From the NCBI RefSeq assembly GCF_024494725.1, contig NZ_JANHDK010000002.1, positions 186,001-250,000 of the forward strand: a stretch of DNA of 64,000 nt. The letters run 5' to 3'. Positions 24,995 to 34,048 of the stretch are shown piece after piece. Each line of letters opens with the position of its first letter. The stretch's first letter is position 1. This stretch comes from Haloplanus ruber (GTDB lineage Archaea > Halobacteriota > Halobacteria > Halobacteriales > Haloferacaceae). A program made the position numbers and the translations under genes. The notes beneath the pieces are model-generated. The model saw nothing but the letters and a program-made list of their open reading frames with translations. It did not search any database and was not told the origin of the DNA.

Positions 24995-25642
24995 TCACCC
25001 GTCTTCGGACAACAGGGCGTTGGTGACGAAGGTCACGATGCCGCGGCGCAGTCGCTCGGTGACGGCCTGATCCGAAATGCCGAGGTCGTCGGCCAGTTCG
25101 ATGGTCGTACAGCGCCGGGGGATGTCGTAGTAGCCGCGGTCGACCGCGAGTTCGAGCGTTCGTCGCTGTCTGGGTGTCAGTCCGTACCAAGCGCCGGTCC
25201 CCGAGGTGGGGTTGTAGACGCGCTCGATTTCGATAGTAGCGTCGAGATCATCGGTGGCGGATCGAAACGACGAGAAGTCGTCGTGACTCGGGAACGCCGC
25301 CTCGAACGTCCACGCCTCCGAGGCACCCGTGCCGCGACGGATGGAGCCGCCGTGGTCGTCGAGAAGTCGGAAGAAGGGTTCGGCCTCGGCGTCCCACGAG
25401 ACGAGACGGAGTGAGCAGTCCCCGGACACGTCGACGGGTTCGAACCGGTAGCCGTCCGTATCGGCGAACGGGTCGCGGCCGTCGAGATGGTCGGTGGCGA
25501 GGTCGGACAGCGAGAAGACCGGCGCCGAACAGTCTTCCACTGCGTTCACCCGTTCGAGTTCGGTCTCCCCGGAGCCAACCGGGAGTCGCCGACCGAACTC
25601 GAACTGGTGGGTCGGTATTCGCAGTTCGACGATGATGGCCAT
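24995..25642 (-). CDS. Bacterio-opsin-activator-like HTH_10 regulator
   Basis: A 215-residue haloarchaeal transcription regulator. The start MAIIVELRIPTHQFEFGR is a beta-rich sensor-like N-terminal domain. The C-terminus carries the HTH_10 motif (YGLTPRQRRTLELAVDRGYYDIPRRCTTIELADDLGISDQAVTERLRRG in shorter pieces), where TPRQ and GYYDIPR are diagnostic. No PAS or GAF domain precedes it. The target is unknown. ATG at 25642 preferred over an in-frame codon further up. Confidence 0.87.
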   Translation of the reverse strand: MAIIVELRIPTHQFEFGRRLPVGSGETELERVNAVEDCSAPVFSLSDLATDHLDGRDPFADTDGYRFEPVDVSGDCSLRLVSWDAEAEPFFRLLDDHGGSIRRGTGASEAWTFEAAFPSHDDFSSFRSATDDLDATIEIERVYNPTSGTGAWYGLTPRQRRTLELAVDRGYYDIPRRCTTIELADDLGISDQAVTERLRRGIVTFVTNALLSEDG

Positions 25643-25769
25643 AGAGTGTACAGCAGTATCCAACGAGGGTTCATAGCAGGTATGCTTGGTTAACCAAGTT
25701 TCCTTCGCCATCGGGGTGTTCGTATAAACCGGAGGCAGACACGCGCGCTCGCCCGCGACGAACAGCGGG

Positions 25770-25779
25770 TATTTTTAAC
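25770..25779 (+). promoter_or_regulatory. TATA-box-like promoter of pcn
   Basis: TATTTTTAAC lies 24-33 bp before the ATG of pcn, with no Shine-Dalgarno sequence between, indicating a leaderless mRNA. Confidence 0.5.
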
Positions 25780-25802
25780 GCCCGGGGCGTACCACCGGGT
25801 AC

Positions 25803-26546
25803 ATGTTCAAGGCCATCGTGAGCGCGTCGACGCTCCGGGACGCCCTCGACTCCGTGAGCGTGCTGGTCGACGAGTGTAAGGTTCGGCTCAACGAGGACGG
25901 CCTGTCGATTCGGGCGGTCGATCCGGCGAACGTGGGGATGGTCGACCTCTCACTGGACGCCGCGGCGTTCGAGTCCTACGAGGCCGACGGCGGCGTCATC
26001 GGCGTCAACCTCGCCCGACTCGAGGATATCGCGGGGATGGGCAACGCCGGTGACCTCGTCCACCTCGAACTCGACGAGGAGACCCGCAAACTCCACATTC
26101 GGATCGACGGGCTCTCCTATACGCTGGCGCTCATCGATCCCGACTCGATCCGCCAGGAGCCGGATATCCCCGACCTCGATCTGCCCGCAGAGATCGTGGT
26201 CGAGGGCAACCAACTCGACCGCGGCATCACCGCCGCCGATATGGTCTCCGACCACATCGACCTCCGTGTCGACGAGGGGGCGGAGACGTTCCACATCGAG
26301 GCCGAGGGCGACACCGACGACGTCGACTTCGAGATGGGTCCTGGAGACCTCATTCACCTAGAGGCCGGTCCGGCCGACTCGCTGTTCTCGCTCGACTATC
26401 TCAAGGACATGAACAAGGCCATCCCCGGCGACGCCGAGGTAACGGTCGAACTGGGCGAGGAGTTCCCGGTGAAACTCCACTACGAGTTCGCCGAAGGTCT
26501 GGGACAGGTGACGTTCATGCTCGCGCCGCGCATCCAGAGCGAATAA
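25803..26546 (+). CDS. pcn: DNA polymerase sliding clamp PCNA
   Basis: A 247-residue clamp. It begins [19 protein letters not shown] and shows the two-domain PCNA pattern with [20 protein letters not shown], the interdomain connector ([18 protein letters not shown]) and the C-terminal [20 protein letters not shown]. It forms a trimeric ring that tethers DP2/DP1 and PolB, Fen1 and ligase. The RFC small subunit that loads it is at 1.2 kb. Strong leaderless promoter upstream. Acidic, as in haloarchaea. Confidence 0.97.
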   Translation: MFKAIVSASTLRDALDSVSVLVDECKVRLNEDGLSIRAVDPANVGMVDLSLDAAAFESYEADGGVIGVNLARLEDIAGMGNAGDLVHLELDEETRKLHIRIDGLSYTLALIDPDSIRQEPDIPDLDLPAEIVVEGNQLDRGITAADMVSDHIDLRVDEGAETFHIEAEGDTDDVDFEMGPGDLIHLEAGPADSLFSLDYLKDMNKAIPGDAEVTVELGEEFPVKLHYEFAEGLGQVTFMLAPRIQSE

Positions 26547-26708
26547 CCGTCGAGCGCCCGCCGCTCACGACCCCGTTCCACGTCGACCGGCGCCGCGATC
26601 GGCCACCCCATCATTTATTATCGTTCGGATTTTTCCCGACCGCCGATATCATACGTTTGCTGTCACGAATTGCGGGTTGTTTATGTACTCTCGTGCATTT
26701 CAGCGGTT

Positions 26709-26720
26709 GTTTTATATACC
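26709..26720 (+). promoter_or_regulatory. TATA-box-like promoter of tfb
   Basis: GTTTTATATACC lies about 80-90 bp before the ATG at 26798, giving a leader of around 55 nt if initiation is about 26 bp downstream. The spacer 26547-26797 is A/T-rich in its second half and includes a second A/T block (CATTTATTATCG, about 26610). Confidence 0.4.
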
Positions 26721-26797
26721 TAGAACACTAACTGTGGGTTAAGAACCGTCACGGCGGCACGGTCCCCGTCTCGGCCGTCGGTGGCGATTACCTCATC

Positions 26798-27772
26798 ATG
26801 ACAGAAGCACGTATCTGGACGACCGAGAGTACCGAAATTCAAGAGCACGAAGAGTCGACGACCGAACACGTCTGTCCCGAGTGTGGCGGCGCGCTGGTGA
26901 CCGACGAGGAACACGGCGAGACGGCCTGTAGCGAGTGTGGACTCATCGTCGAGGCCGACGAGGTGGACCGCGGCCCCGAGTGGCGGGCCTTCGACGCCCG
27001 GGAGCGCGACGAGAAGTCCCGAGTCGGCTCGCCGACGACGAAGATGATGCACGACAAGGGGCTGTCGACGACGATTGACTGGCAGGACAAGGACGCCTAC
27101 GGAAAGGCGCTGAGTTCGCGCCAGCGCGAGAAGATGCAGCGCCTGCGAACGTGGAACCGGCGGTTCCAGACCCAGGACCACCAGGAGCGTAACCTGCGGC
27201 AGGCCCTCGGTGAAATCGACCGCATGGCCTCGGCGCTTGGCCTCCCCGAGAACGTCCGCGAGACCGCGAGTGTCATCTACCGACGGGCGCTGGAGGACGA
27301 CCTCCTGCCGGGACGTTCCATCGAGGGCGTCGCCACCAGCGCACTCTATGCCGCCGCTCGGCAGGCGGGCGTCCCGCGGACCATCGACGAGATGGCCCGC
27401 GTCAGCCGGGTCGAGGAGCGCGAGTTCAAGCGCACCTACCGGTACGTGGTGCGGGAACTCAACCTCGAAGTCGCCCCGGCCGACCCGGTGAGCTACGTCA
27501 CCCGATTCACGTCGGACCTCGACCTCTCGGACGAGGCCGACCGACTGGCACGGCGGATGCTCGATGCGGCAAAGGAACGCGGACTCCACAGCGGCAAGAA
27601 CCCGGTCGGCCTCGCGGCCGCCGCCGTCTACGCCGCGCCGCTGCTCACCAACGAGGAGATCACCCAGCGAGACGTAAGCGAGGTGGCCGACATCAGCGAG
27701 GTCACCATCCGCAACCGGTACCGCGAACTCCTCCAAGCCTACGAGGACGCCGGCCAAGCGGCCGCCGTCTGA
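26798..27772 (+). CDS. tfb: Transcription initiation factor TFB (TFIIB homologue)
   Basis: A 324-residue basal factor that bridges TBP on the TATA box to RNA polymerase. The N-terminal zinc ribbon is CPECGGALVTDEEHGET then ACSECG, followed by the B-reader region (EWRAFDARERDEKSRVGSP), and then two cyclin folds (GLPENVRETASVIYRRAL and DEADRLARRMLDAAKERG). Haloarchaea carry several TFBs; the particular paralogue is not identified. It ends in AAAV. Length is normal. Confidence 0.95.
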   Translation: MTEARIWTTESTEIQEHEESTTEHVCPECGGALVTDEEHGETACSECGLIVEADEVDRGPEWRAFDARERDEKSRVGSPTTKMMHDKGLSTTIDWQDKDAYGKALSSRQREKMQRLRTWNRRFQTQDHQERNLRQALGEIDRMASALGLPENVRETASVIYRRALEDDLLPGRSIEGVATSALYAAARQAGVPRTIDEMARVSRVEEREFKRTYRYVVRELNLEVAPADPVSYVTRFTSDLDLSDEADRLARRMLDAAKERGLHSGKNPVGLAAAAVYAAPLLTNEEITQRDVSEVADISEVTIRNRYRELLQAYEDAGQAAAV

Positions 27773-27860
27773 GGCGACCCGAAACCGGCTCACAGTGGCC
27801 CACACGGGTCCCCGTACCCCGGAATCCTTTTACGCGAAAGTACCCTACCTGAAGCTACTC

Positions 27861-28280
27861 ATGGGTATGGGATCGGATATGTACCGACAGCAGATCCTCG
27901 ATCACTACAAGAACCCTCGCAACCACGGGGAACTCGAGGATCCCACGTTCACCCACGTCGGCGAGAACCCGTCGTGTGGCGATACGATCAAAATTGACGT
28001 GCGCCTCGACGACGACGGGGAGACCATCGACTACGTGAGTTTCTCCGGCGACGGGTGTGCGATCAGCCAGGCGAGTGCGAGCATGCTCACCGAGCGTCTC
28101 CCGGGCACGACGCTCGGCGAACTCGCCGAGATGGACCGTGACGACGTGGTGGAGATGCTCGGCGTCGACATCAGCCCCATGCGGATCAAATGCGCCGTCC
28201 TCGCGGAGAAGGTGATTCAGGACGGCGCGAAGATTCACGAGGGCGACCTCGACATCGACGAGACGACCACCGAGGAGTAG
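27861..28280 (+). CDS. iscU: IscU/SufU-type iron-sulfur cluster scaffold
   Basis: A 139-residue NifU N-terminal-type scaffold. All three cluster-ligand cysteines are present: NPSCGDTI, GDGCAISQASASML and MRIKCAVLAEK, along with the early MYRQQILDHYKNPRNHG. It assembles Fe-S clusters with a cysteine desulfurase. The Start at 27861 (MGMGSDMYRQQ) lies about 27-36 bp after a TATA-like CCTTTTA. The gene ends 2 bp from the convergent DUF1641 gene; another Fe-S carrier (NifU C-terminal type) is at 50.0 kb. Confidence 0.9.
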   Translation: MGMGSDMYRQQILDHYKNPRNHGELEDPTFTHVGENPSCGDTIKIDVRLDDDGETIDYVSFSGDGCAISQASASMLTERLPGTTLGELAEMDRDDVVEMLGVDISPMRIKCAVLAEKVIQDGAKIHEGDLDIDETTTEE

Positions 28281-28282
28281 CC

Positions 28283-28672
28283 TTACTCCTCTCCCCGCTC
28301 TAGTTCTCGCCCGATCCCTCGCGCGAGCGCCACCAGAAACGCCAGTCCACGCTTGACCTCCGGATCGCGGAGCGCCCGCAGGAGACCGACGACACCGACC
28401 TCTCGATAGGCCGTCTCGGGGTCGCCCGCGTCACCGAGCGCTCGCAGGAGCGTCCGCGCCCCCCGGATCGTCTCCGGCTCCGTCGCTTCGTCGGCCAGTT
28501 CACCCAACGAACCGGCGGTGCCCGCCACCGACGACACCATCTCGTCGTCGGCCGCCTCGGTCGCGAGGGCAAGCACGTCGAGTAGTTCGTTCACATCGTC
28601 GAGACGGCGGACGAACGCCGCCACCGCTTCGGGGTCCTCGGCGACGGCAGCCGCCAGGTCGTCGTCGCTCAT
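28283..28672 (-). CDS. DUF1641 family protein
   Basis: A 129-residue mostly helical protein with a C-terminal GLLRALRDPEVKRGLAFLVALARGIG segment, the recognisable DUF1641 core. Such proteins are commonly encoded next to sulfide:quinone oxidoreductase-like or formate dehydrogenase genes. Here it sits directly downstream of an SQR-like flavoprotein, with a 1-bp gap, so co-expression is almost certain. Function unknown. Confidence 0.8.
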   Translation of the reverse strand: MSDDDLAAAVAEDPEAVAAFVRRLDDVNELLDVLALATEAADDEMVSSVAGTAGSLGELADEATEPETIRGARTLLRALGDAGDPETAYREVGVVGLLRALRDPEVKRGLAFLVALARGIGRELERGEE

Positions 28673-28673
28673 C

Positions 28674-29804
28674 TCAGATCAACCCCCGTGCGGTCAGCCA
28701 GTACGACTCGTTGTACGCGCCTTTCGCCCAGTGGACGAGTGCCGACTCCGCGCGCAGGTCGGGGAGGGAGTCGTAGTCGAACGAGACGAACGTCGCCTCG
28801 TCCATACCAGCTTCGAGGAAACAGAGCACCTTGCCGTCGTAGGTCGCTGTCGGCCGGTGGCCCCGGACCCGGGCCGCGATCCGGTCGGCGACGACACCCG
28901 CCTGGTAGTGGGCGACGCTTCCTGCCATCGGCCGTTCGATATCAGTCGTATCGCCGATAGCGTACACGTCGTCGGCGCGGGCCGCTTCGAGCGTCCGCGG
29001 GTCGGTCTCGACCCAGCCGTCGTCGCCGAGACCGGCCTCGGCAACCAGGTCGACGCCCGCGTGCGGCGGGATGGTCACGAGTAGGTCGTAGTCGAGCGTT
29101 CGCCCGTCGGTCGCGTGGAGCGTCCGCTCGCCCGGATCGACGCGTGCCACCGCGAAATCGGTGTGGCTCTCGACGCCCGCGGCGTCGAAGCGTTCGTCGG
29201 CCCAGTCCGCGACCGGCGGGAGTTTGTGTGACCGCTCGGTCGGCGCCGTGTAGACGACGTCGCTCTCCGCGCGCACCTCCCGGTCGCGGAGCCAGTCCTC
29301 GACCATCAGCGTGAACTCCACCGGCGCGGCCGGGCACATGTGCGGCATCCCGGCGACCGACAGGACGACACGGCCGCCGTCGAACGTGGCGAGGGCGTCA
29401 CGGAGCCGTTCGGCACCGTCCTCGCTGTAGAAATCGTGGGCGCCCTCGACGAGACCGGGAATCCGGTCGGGCACGAGTCGTGCCCCCGTCGCGACGACCA
29501 AGTGGTCGTAATCGAGCGCCGACGTTCCATCGACGGTCACCCGCTTCGCGTCGGTGTCGATGTCCGTCACCCGCCCCGTTCGGAGCCGTACCTGCCGGTC
29601 GAGCAGGTCGTCGAGCGGACGCCGGCCGTCCGCCGGCTCCGCGTCGCCGAAGGCCACGTAGAGCCAGACGGGTTTGTAGACGTGGACGCCAGTCTCGTCG
29701 ACGAGCGTCACCGCCGCGTCCCCGGTGTCGAGTTTCGATGCGAGCTTGTTCGCGAGGACGGTTCCTCCGGTCCCCCCGCCGAGGACGACGATCCGTTCGG
29801 TCAT
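28674..29804 (-). CDS. Sulfide:quinone oxidoreductase-like FAD flavoprotein
   Basis: A 376-residue two-dinucleotide-binding flavoprotein. It begins MTERIVVLGGGTGGTVLANKL (FAD motif), has LVVATGARLVPD and a C-terminal DVYAIGDTTDIERP binding the FAD. Cysteines in MCPAAP and VLCFLEAG are in positions typical of the SQR group. The C-terminus (WAKGAYNESYWLTARGLI) is amphipathic, suited to membrane association. Oxidation of sulfide to polysulfide with quinone reduction is possible but not proven; NDH-2-like activity is the alternative. Operon with DUF1641. Confidence 0.8.
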   Translation of the reverse strand: MTERIVVLGGGTGGTVLANKLASKLDTGDAAVTLVDETGVHVYKPVWLYVAFGDAEPADGRRPLDDLLDRQVRLRTGRVTDIDTDAKRVTVDGTSALDYDHLVVATGARLVPDRIPGLVEGAHDFYSEDGAERLRDALATFDGGRVVLSVAGMPHMCPAAPVEFTLMVEDWLRDREVRAESDVVYTAPTERSHKLPPVADWADERFDAAGVESHTDFAVARVDPGERTLHATDGRTLDYDLLVTIPPHAGVDLVAEAGLGDDGWVETDPRTLEAARADDVYAIGDTTDIERPMAGSVAHYQAGVVADRIAARVRGHRPTATYDGKVLCFLEAGMDEATFVSFDYDSLPDLRAESALVHWAKGAYNESYWLTARGLI

Positions 29805-29890
29805 TGATCGATCACCGAGTCGGACGACGTGCCGCTACTACGTAAAATTGTGCGGTGAGTACAATAACGTGGGAATCCCCCAGATCGTGC

Positions 29891-30922
29891 CTACTCGGGG
29901 ACGAGGCCCTCGTCTTTGACGCGCATCACGGCTTCGCCGTCGGCGAGGTTGGGCGCGTCGACGAGGCGGACGATCCGCTTGTCGCCTTTCGACTTCCGCA
30001 GATACATCCGGAACGTCGAGGTGTGACCGAGGATGTTGCCCCCGATGGGTTGGGTCGGGTCGCCGAAGTAGGAGTCGGGGTTCGAGGCGACCTGGTTGGT
30101 GACGAGGACGGCCGTGTTGTAGAGGTCACCGATCCGCATCAGGTCGTGGAGATGTTTGTTGAGCTTCTGCTGGCGGTCCGCGAGTTCGCCCCGACCGACG
30201 TACTCCGCACGGAAGTGCGCGGTGAGGGAGTCGACGTTGAGCAGGCGAACGGGCCACTCGGTGTCCTCGTGTTCGCTCGCGAGTTCCTTTGCCTTCTCGG
30301 CGAGCAGGATCTGGTGGTTGGAGTTGAACGCCTTGGCGACGTGGATCTTGTCGAGTACGTCGGTGACGAGTGCCTCCATCGCGTCCTCGTCGCCGGGCGA
30401 TCCCTCGATGTCGCGGTCGTCCATCGTCGCCTGGATGATCTCGTCGTCGAGGCCCCGGACCATGTCGTCGATGCGCTCGGGACGGAACGTGTCCTCGCTG
30501 TCGACGAAGATGGCGCTTCCGCGGAGACCACCGTACTCGGTAGGCAACTGGACGTTGACCGAAAGCTGGTGGGTGACCTGGGACTTACCGGCGCCGAACT
30601 CGCCGTACACCTCGGTGATGGACTGGGTCTCGACGCCGCCGCCGAGTAGGTCGTCGACTTCGGAGACGTTCCAGGTGAGTTTGCCGATCTGTTCGCGTCG
30701 TTCGAGCACGGCCGCCCCGCTCTCGAACCCGCCGATGTCCGCTGCCTCGCGGGCCGCGTTGATGATGTCACTCGCCGTCGATTCGCCGATGTCGGCCGTG
30801 TTGGAGAGCTCCGCGGGACTCGCCACCGCGATGCTCTGATAGCTCTCGAAGCCCGCATCGGTCAGCTTATCGGCCGTCGCCGGGCCGACTCCCGGAAGGT
30901 TCTCGAGGTCGTCTTCTGCCAT
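29891..30922 (-). CDS. radA: DNA repair and recombination protein RadA
   Basis: A 343-residue RecA-family recombinase. It opens [20 protein letters not shown] (helix-hairpin-helix N-domain), then Walker [18 protein letters not shown], Walker [29 protein letters not shown] in shorter pieces, and the TNQVASNPD segment. It forms filaments on ssDNA and drives strand exchange. No intein is present, unlike in some haloarchaeal radA genes. The ATG at 30922 follows a TATA-like GCTTTATGT on the minus strand about 25-33 bp upstream. Confidence 0.96.
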   Translation of the reverse strand: MAEDDLENLPGVGPATADKLTDAGFESYQSIAVASPAELSNTADIGESTASDIINAAREAADIGGFESGAAVLERREQIGKLTWNVSEVDDLLGGGVETQSITEVYGEFGAGKSQVTHQLSVNVQLPTEYGGLRGSAIFVDSEDTFRPERIDDMVRGLDDEIIQATMDDRDIEGSPGDEDAMEALVTDVLDKIHVAKAFNSNHQILLAEKAKELASEHEDTEWPVRLLNVDSLTAHFRAEYVGRGELADRQQKLNKHLHDLMRIGDLYNTAVLVTNQVASNPDSYFGDPTQPIGGNILGHTSTFRMYLRKSKGDKRIVRLVDAPNLADGEAVMRVKDEGLVPE

Positions 30923-30946
30923 GTGACTTCGCTTGTGCCCCTCCGC

Positions 30947-30955
30947 ACATAAAGC
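30947..30955 (-). promoter_or_regulatory. TATA-box-like promoter of radA
   Basis: On the minus strand GCTTTATGT sits about 25-33 bp before the radA ATG at 30922, consistent with a leaderless transcript. Confidence 0.45.
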
Positions 30956-31041
30956 CTCGTTAACACCGTGGTGAAAGTAAAACGGCACGAGGGCGTGGCC
31001 CTCGATATCACGGAACGCGGAAGTTCATCCGGAGTGGCGCG

Positions 31042-31653
31042 CTACGTCCACGGGTGGCCGCCGTCGTCGTCGGGCCACAGCGGATACCAGTAACTCTCGT
31101 CGTCCTCCACGTCGAGTTCGCCGTCGAGGACGGACTGGAGTTTGAACTCCAGGCGGTTGTCACGGTCACGACCCGACTGCGGGGCGAAGGGGTAGTACGC
31201 GCCGCGGCGGAAGGAGTAGATCCAGTACGCGCGGGCGCCGTCGCGGGGGCGCTCGAAGCCGAACACCGCCGCGAGGAGGCGGGAGCCGTACCCCTGCTCG
31301 ACGAACGTGTCGGCGGCGAAGTGGACACTCGTCACCAGGTCCTCGGGGTCGTCGTCCTCGAGGACGACCCAGTGGTAGCCGTGATCGTCCGTGTGGCGGT
31401 AGAAACGCGTCCCCGTCTCGGCCTCGCCGGCGTGAAGGATCTCCTCGACGTCGTCGACCGTCGCGTCGAAGTCGGTGCTATCGACAGCGGAAAAGCAGAG
31501 TGCCGCGGCGTCGACGGGGACGAAATCGAGGTCGGCCTCCATCGTGAGATAGGCAGTGCTCATGCCGAACAGATCCTCGGGGTCGGCCTCGCGGGTCGCG
31601 TCGGCGTCGGTACGAACGCCGAGGACCGACCGGAGCGCATCGAACAGGCCCAT
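31042..31653 (-). CDS. PspAB-like PspA-associated protein
   Basis: A 203-residue soluble, very acidic protein starting MGLFDALRSVLGVRTDAD and ending DDDGGHPWT. It resembles the haloarchaeal family named PspAB (PspA-associated protein B). Its ATG overlaps the htpX stop (TGATG), so it is the second gene of an htpX operon. The family is genomically linked to membrane-stress genes; a role in envelope maintenance is inferred from that context. No catalytic motif is recognised. Confidence 0.65.
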   Translation of the reverse strand: MGLFDALRSVLGVRTDADATREADPEDLFGMSTAYLTMEADLDFVPVDAAALCFSAVDSTDFDATVDDVEEILHAGEAETGTRFYRHTDDHGYHWVVLEDDDPEDLVTSVHFAADTFVEQGYGSRLLAAVFGFERPRDGARAYWIYSFRRGAYYPFAPQSGRDRDNRLEFKLQSVLDGELDVEDDESYWYPLWPDDDGGHPWT

Positions 31654-32525
31654 CAGCGCCGTTCCATCTCGCCTTCGAGGTTGCGCAGGCGGTCGACACG
31701 CTTCTCGGTCGACGGGTGCGTCGAGAACAGGCGGCCGACGACACCGTTCCGGAGCGGGATGACGAAGAAGGCGTTCATCTCGGACTGCTCACGGAGGTCA
31801 CGGTCGGGGACGTCGTCCATCCGCCCGGAAATCTTCAGAAGCGCCGAGGCGAGTGCCGAGGGACGGCCGGTGATCGCGGCGGCTCCCCGGTCGGCGGCGT
31901 ACTCGCGGTACCGCGAGAGCGCCCGGACGAGCAGGAAGGAGACGACCCAGACGACCAGAGAGACGAGGACCGCCACGACGACGCCGCCCCCGCCCTGACG
32001 GTTGCGGCCGCCGCCGAACAGCCACCCCCACCGGACGACCATGAACGCGAGCGTCGAGAGGAAGGAGGCAATCGTCATCACCATCACGTCCCGGTTTTTC
32101 ACGTGGGCGAGTTCGTGGGCCATCACGCCTTCGAGTTCCTCCTCGTCGAGGGTGCGGAGGAGACCCTCGGTGACACAGACCGTCGAGTGCTGCTGCGAGC
32201 GGCCGGCAGCGAAGGCGTTGGGCATCTTCGTATCCGCAACCGCGACGTCCGGTTTCGGGAGGTCGGCCTGCTGACAGAGGCGCTCGATCATGGCGTGCAG
32301 GCGTGGATACTCGTCGGCGTCGACGCGTCTCGCGCCCATACTGTACAGCGCGAGGCGGTCGCTGAAGAAGAACTGTCCCAGCGAGAACAGCCCCATCACG
32401 AGGACGACGCTGAACAGCCCCATGTACCGCGACAGGATCACGACGAAGACGATGTAGAGGACGAAAAGGAGGAACATCGTCAGGACCATCCGGCCTCGAA
32501 GGCCCCAGTCGGGTTTCCACTCCAT
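31653..32525 (-). CDS. htpX: Membrane zinc metalloprotease HtpX
   Basis: A 290-residue M48 protease. Two N-terminal membrane spans (around MVLTMFLLFVLYIVFVVIL and FSVVLVMGLFSLGQFFF), the zinc site HELAH in GVMAHELAHVKNRD, further spans (ASFLSTLAFMVVRWGWLF and VVVAVLVSLVVWVVSFLL) and the ligand-containing REYAADRGA are all visible. It degrades damaged membrane proteins. The ATG at 32525 (MEWKPDWGLRGR) is preferred; two codons further up is a TTG. First gene of the operon with PspAB. Confidence 0.94.
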   Translation of the reverse strand: MEWKPDWGLRGRMVLTMFLLFVLYIVFVVILSRYMGLFSVVLVMGLFSLGQFFFSDRLALYSMGARRVDADEYPRLHAMIERLCQQADLPKPDVAVADTKMPNAFAAGRSQQHSTVCVTEGLLRTLDEEELEGVMAHELAHVKNRDVMVMTIASFLSTLAFMVVRWGWLFGGGRNRQGGGGVVVAVLVSLVVWVVSFLLVRALSRYREYAADRGAAAITGRPSALASALLKISGRMDDVPDRDLREQSEMNAFFVIPLRNGVVGRLFSTHPSTEKRVDRLRNLEGEMERR

Positions 32526-32616
32526 GCTCAACAGTAGGGGCGGACACCGGTAAACGTTATCGACATCCGACCGCGTGTCGCGGGGCTTAACCGCCGTGGG
32601 CGACTACGATCTGGCG

Positions 32617-33723
32617 ATGAGCGACACCGAGTCTCGGGAGTTCTGTCCGCGCTGTGGCGACCCGGTGCCGACGCGAGCGGAGCCACTGCCCGGCGAACCC
32701 CGTGACCGGGACCGCCGGCTCTGCGACGCCTGTTACTTCGAGGACTTCGCGCTCGTGGACGCCCCCGAGCGGATCGAGGTGCTGGTCTGTTCCGGCTGTG
32801 GCGCCGTCCACCGAGGGAACCGGTGGGTGGACGTCGACGCCCGCGATTACACCGACGTGGCCGTCGACGAGGTTCGGGAGGCCCTCGGCGTACACGTCGA
32901 CGCCCGAAACGTCACGTGGGCGGTCGACCCCGAACAAGTCGACGAGAACACCATCCGGATGCACTGCCAGTTCACCGGCGTGGTGCGCGAGACACCTCTC
33001 GAGGAGTCGGTCGTCGTCCCCGTGAAGATATCACGGGGGACCTGCGACCGCTGTGGGCGCATCGCCGGCGGCTACTACAACGCCATCGTCCAGGTACGGG
33101 CCACCGACCGGACGCCCACAGCGGCGGAGCGGAATCGCGCCGTCGAGCGTGCGGAGGCGTACATCGGTGACCGGGAGTCGGCGGGCGATCGGAACGCCTT
33201 CATTACCGAGGTGGAGGAGGTCGACGACGGCGTGGACATCCGCATCTCCACGACACAGATGGGTGAAGGGGTCGCAACTCGGATCGTCCGTGAACTCGGC
33301 GGGAGCGTCGAGAGCTACCCCACCCTCGTCACCGAGGACGGCGACGGAAACGAGGTTTACCGAGTCACCTACGCGGTACGACTGCCGAAGTTCACGCCCG
33401 GCGACGTGATCGCCCCGGACGACGACGCGGGGCCGGTGCTCGTTCGGAGCGTGAGCGGGAATCTGAAAGGGGTTCGCCTGGCCTCCGGCGACCCCTACGA
33501 GGCGTCGTTCGACGACGAGGAACTCGCCGCCAGACGGCTGACGACCCGCGAGGACGCCGTCGAGACGACGGTGGTGGCCGTCGAGGACGCCCACGCGGTA
33601 CAGGTGCTCGACCCGGAGACCTACGAGGCAAAGACCGTGTCGCGCCCGGCATTCTTCGACGCAGACGCCGAGACGGTCCCCGTCGTCAAGACGCGGGCCG
33701 GTCTCCACCTGCTGCCCGACTAG
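32617..33723 (+). CDS. NMD3-related zinc-ribbon protein
   Basis: A 368-residue archaeal relative of eukaryotic NMD3, the 60S ribosome export adaptor. Zinc-binding Cys pairs FCPRCG, LCDACY, VCSGCG and CDRCG appear in order over the first 165 residues, then several beta-rich domains (FTPGDVIAPDD onward). In archaea an interaction with the large ribosomal subunit is likely but unproven. The ATG at 32617 follows a TATA-like GGCTTAACC about 28-34 bp upstream. Its stop overlaps the end of the convergent small HTH gene by 4 bp. Confidence 0.88.
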   Translation: MSDTESREFCPRCGDPVPTRAEPLPGEPRDRDRRLCDACYFEDFALVDAPERIEVLVCSGCGAVHRGNRWVDVDARDYTDVAVDEVREALGVHVDARNVTWAVDPEQVDENTIRMHCQFTGVVRETPLEESVVVPVKISRGTCDRCGRIAGGYYNAIVQVRATDRTPTAAERNRAVERAEAYIGDRESAGDRNAFITEVEEVDDGVDIRISTTQMGEGVATRIVRELGGSVESYPTLVTEDGDGNEVYRVTYAVRLPKFTPGDVIAPDDDAGPVLVRSVSGNLKGVRLASGDPYEASFDDEELAARRLTTREDAVETTVVAVEDAHAVQVLDPETYEAKTVSRPAFFDADAETVPVVKTRAGLHLLPD

Positions 33724-33920
33724 TCGGCGTCGGCGAGGAGGCCACGGCCACCGACATCGGCGTCGGCGCTGTCGGCGTCGGTCCCCACACGCCGCGTGTA
33801 TGCATCCACCGCGCTCGCCATCTCGTCGTTGGAACAGCCCGCGTGCCGCGCGGCCTGCGAGAGCGTGAGCGTGCCGTTGCGATACAGGATCACCGACGAC
33901 TCAATCGAGTGTGTGCGCAT
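33720..33920 (-). CDS. Small HTH-like DUF7317 protein
   Basis: A 66-residue protein starting MRTHSIESSVILYRNGTLTLSQAARHAGCSNDEM. The SVILYRNGTLTLSQAARHAGCS part looks like the helix-turn-helix of the haloarchaeal DUF7317/UPF0175-like group, followed by an acidic tail. Function unknown; regulatory roles or toxin-antitoxin-like antitoxin roles are both possible. It overlaps the NMD3-like stop. Confidence 0.65.
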   Translation of the reverse strand: MRTHSIESSVILYRNGTLTLSQAARHAGCSNDEMASAVDAYTRRVGTDADSADADVGGRGLLADAD

Positions 33921-34048
33921 TTGGGTACGTATCCGAGAAATAGTCGTAGGTACCTAAACCTTTCTAGGTACACAGACAGCGTATGATAGGTTCTGCCGTG
34001 GATAAGGAAACAAGTGGCCAATCAATATATGCGAACCGATACCACGGA

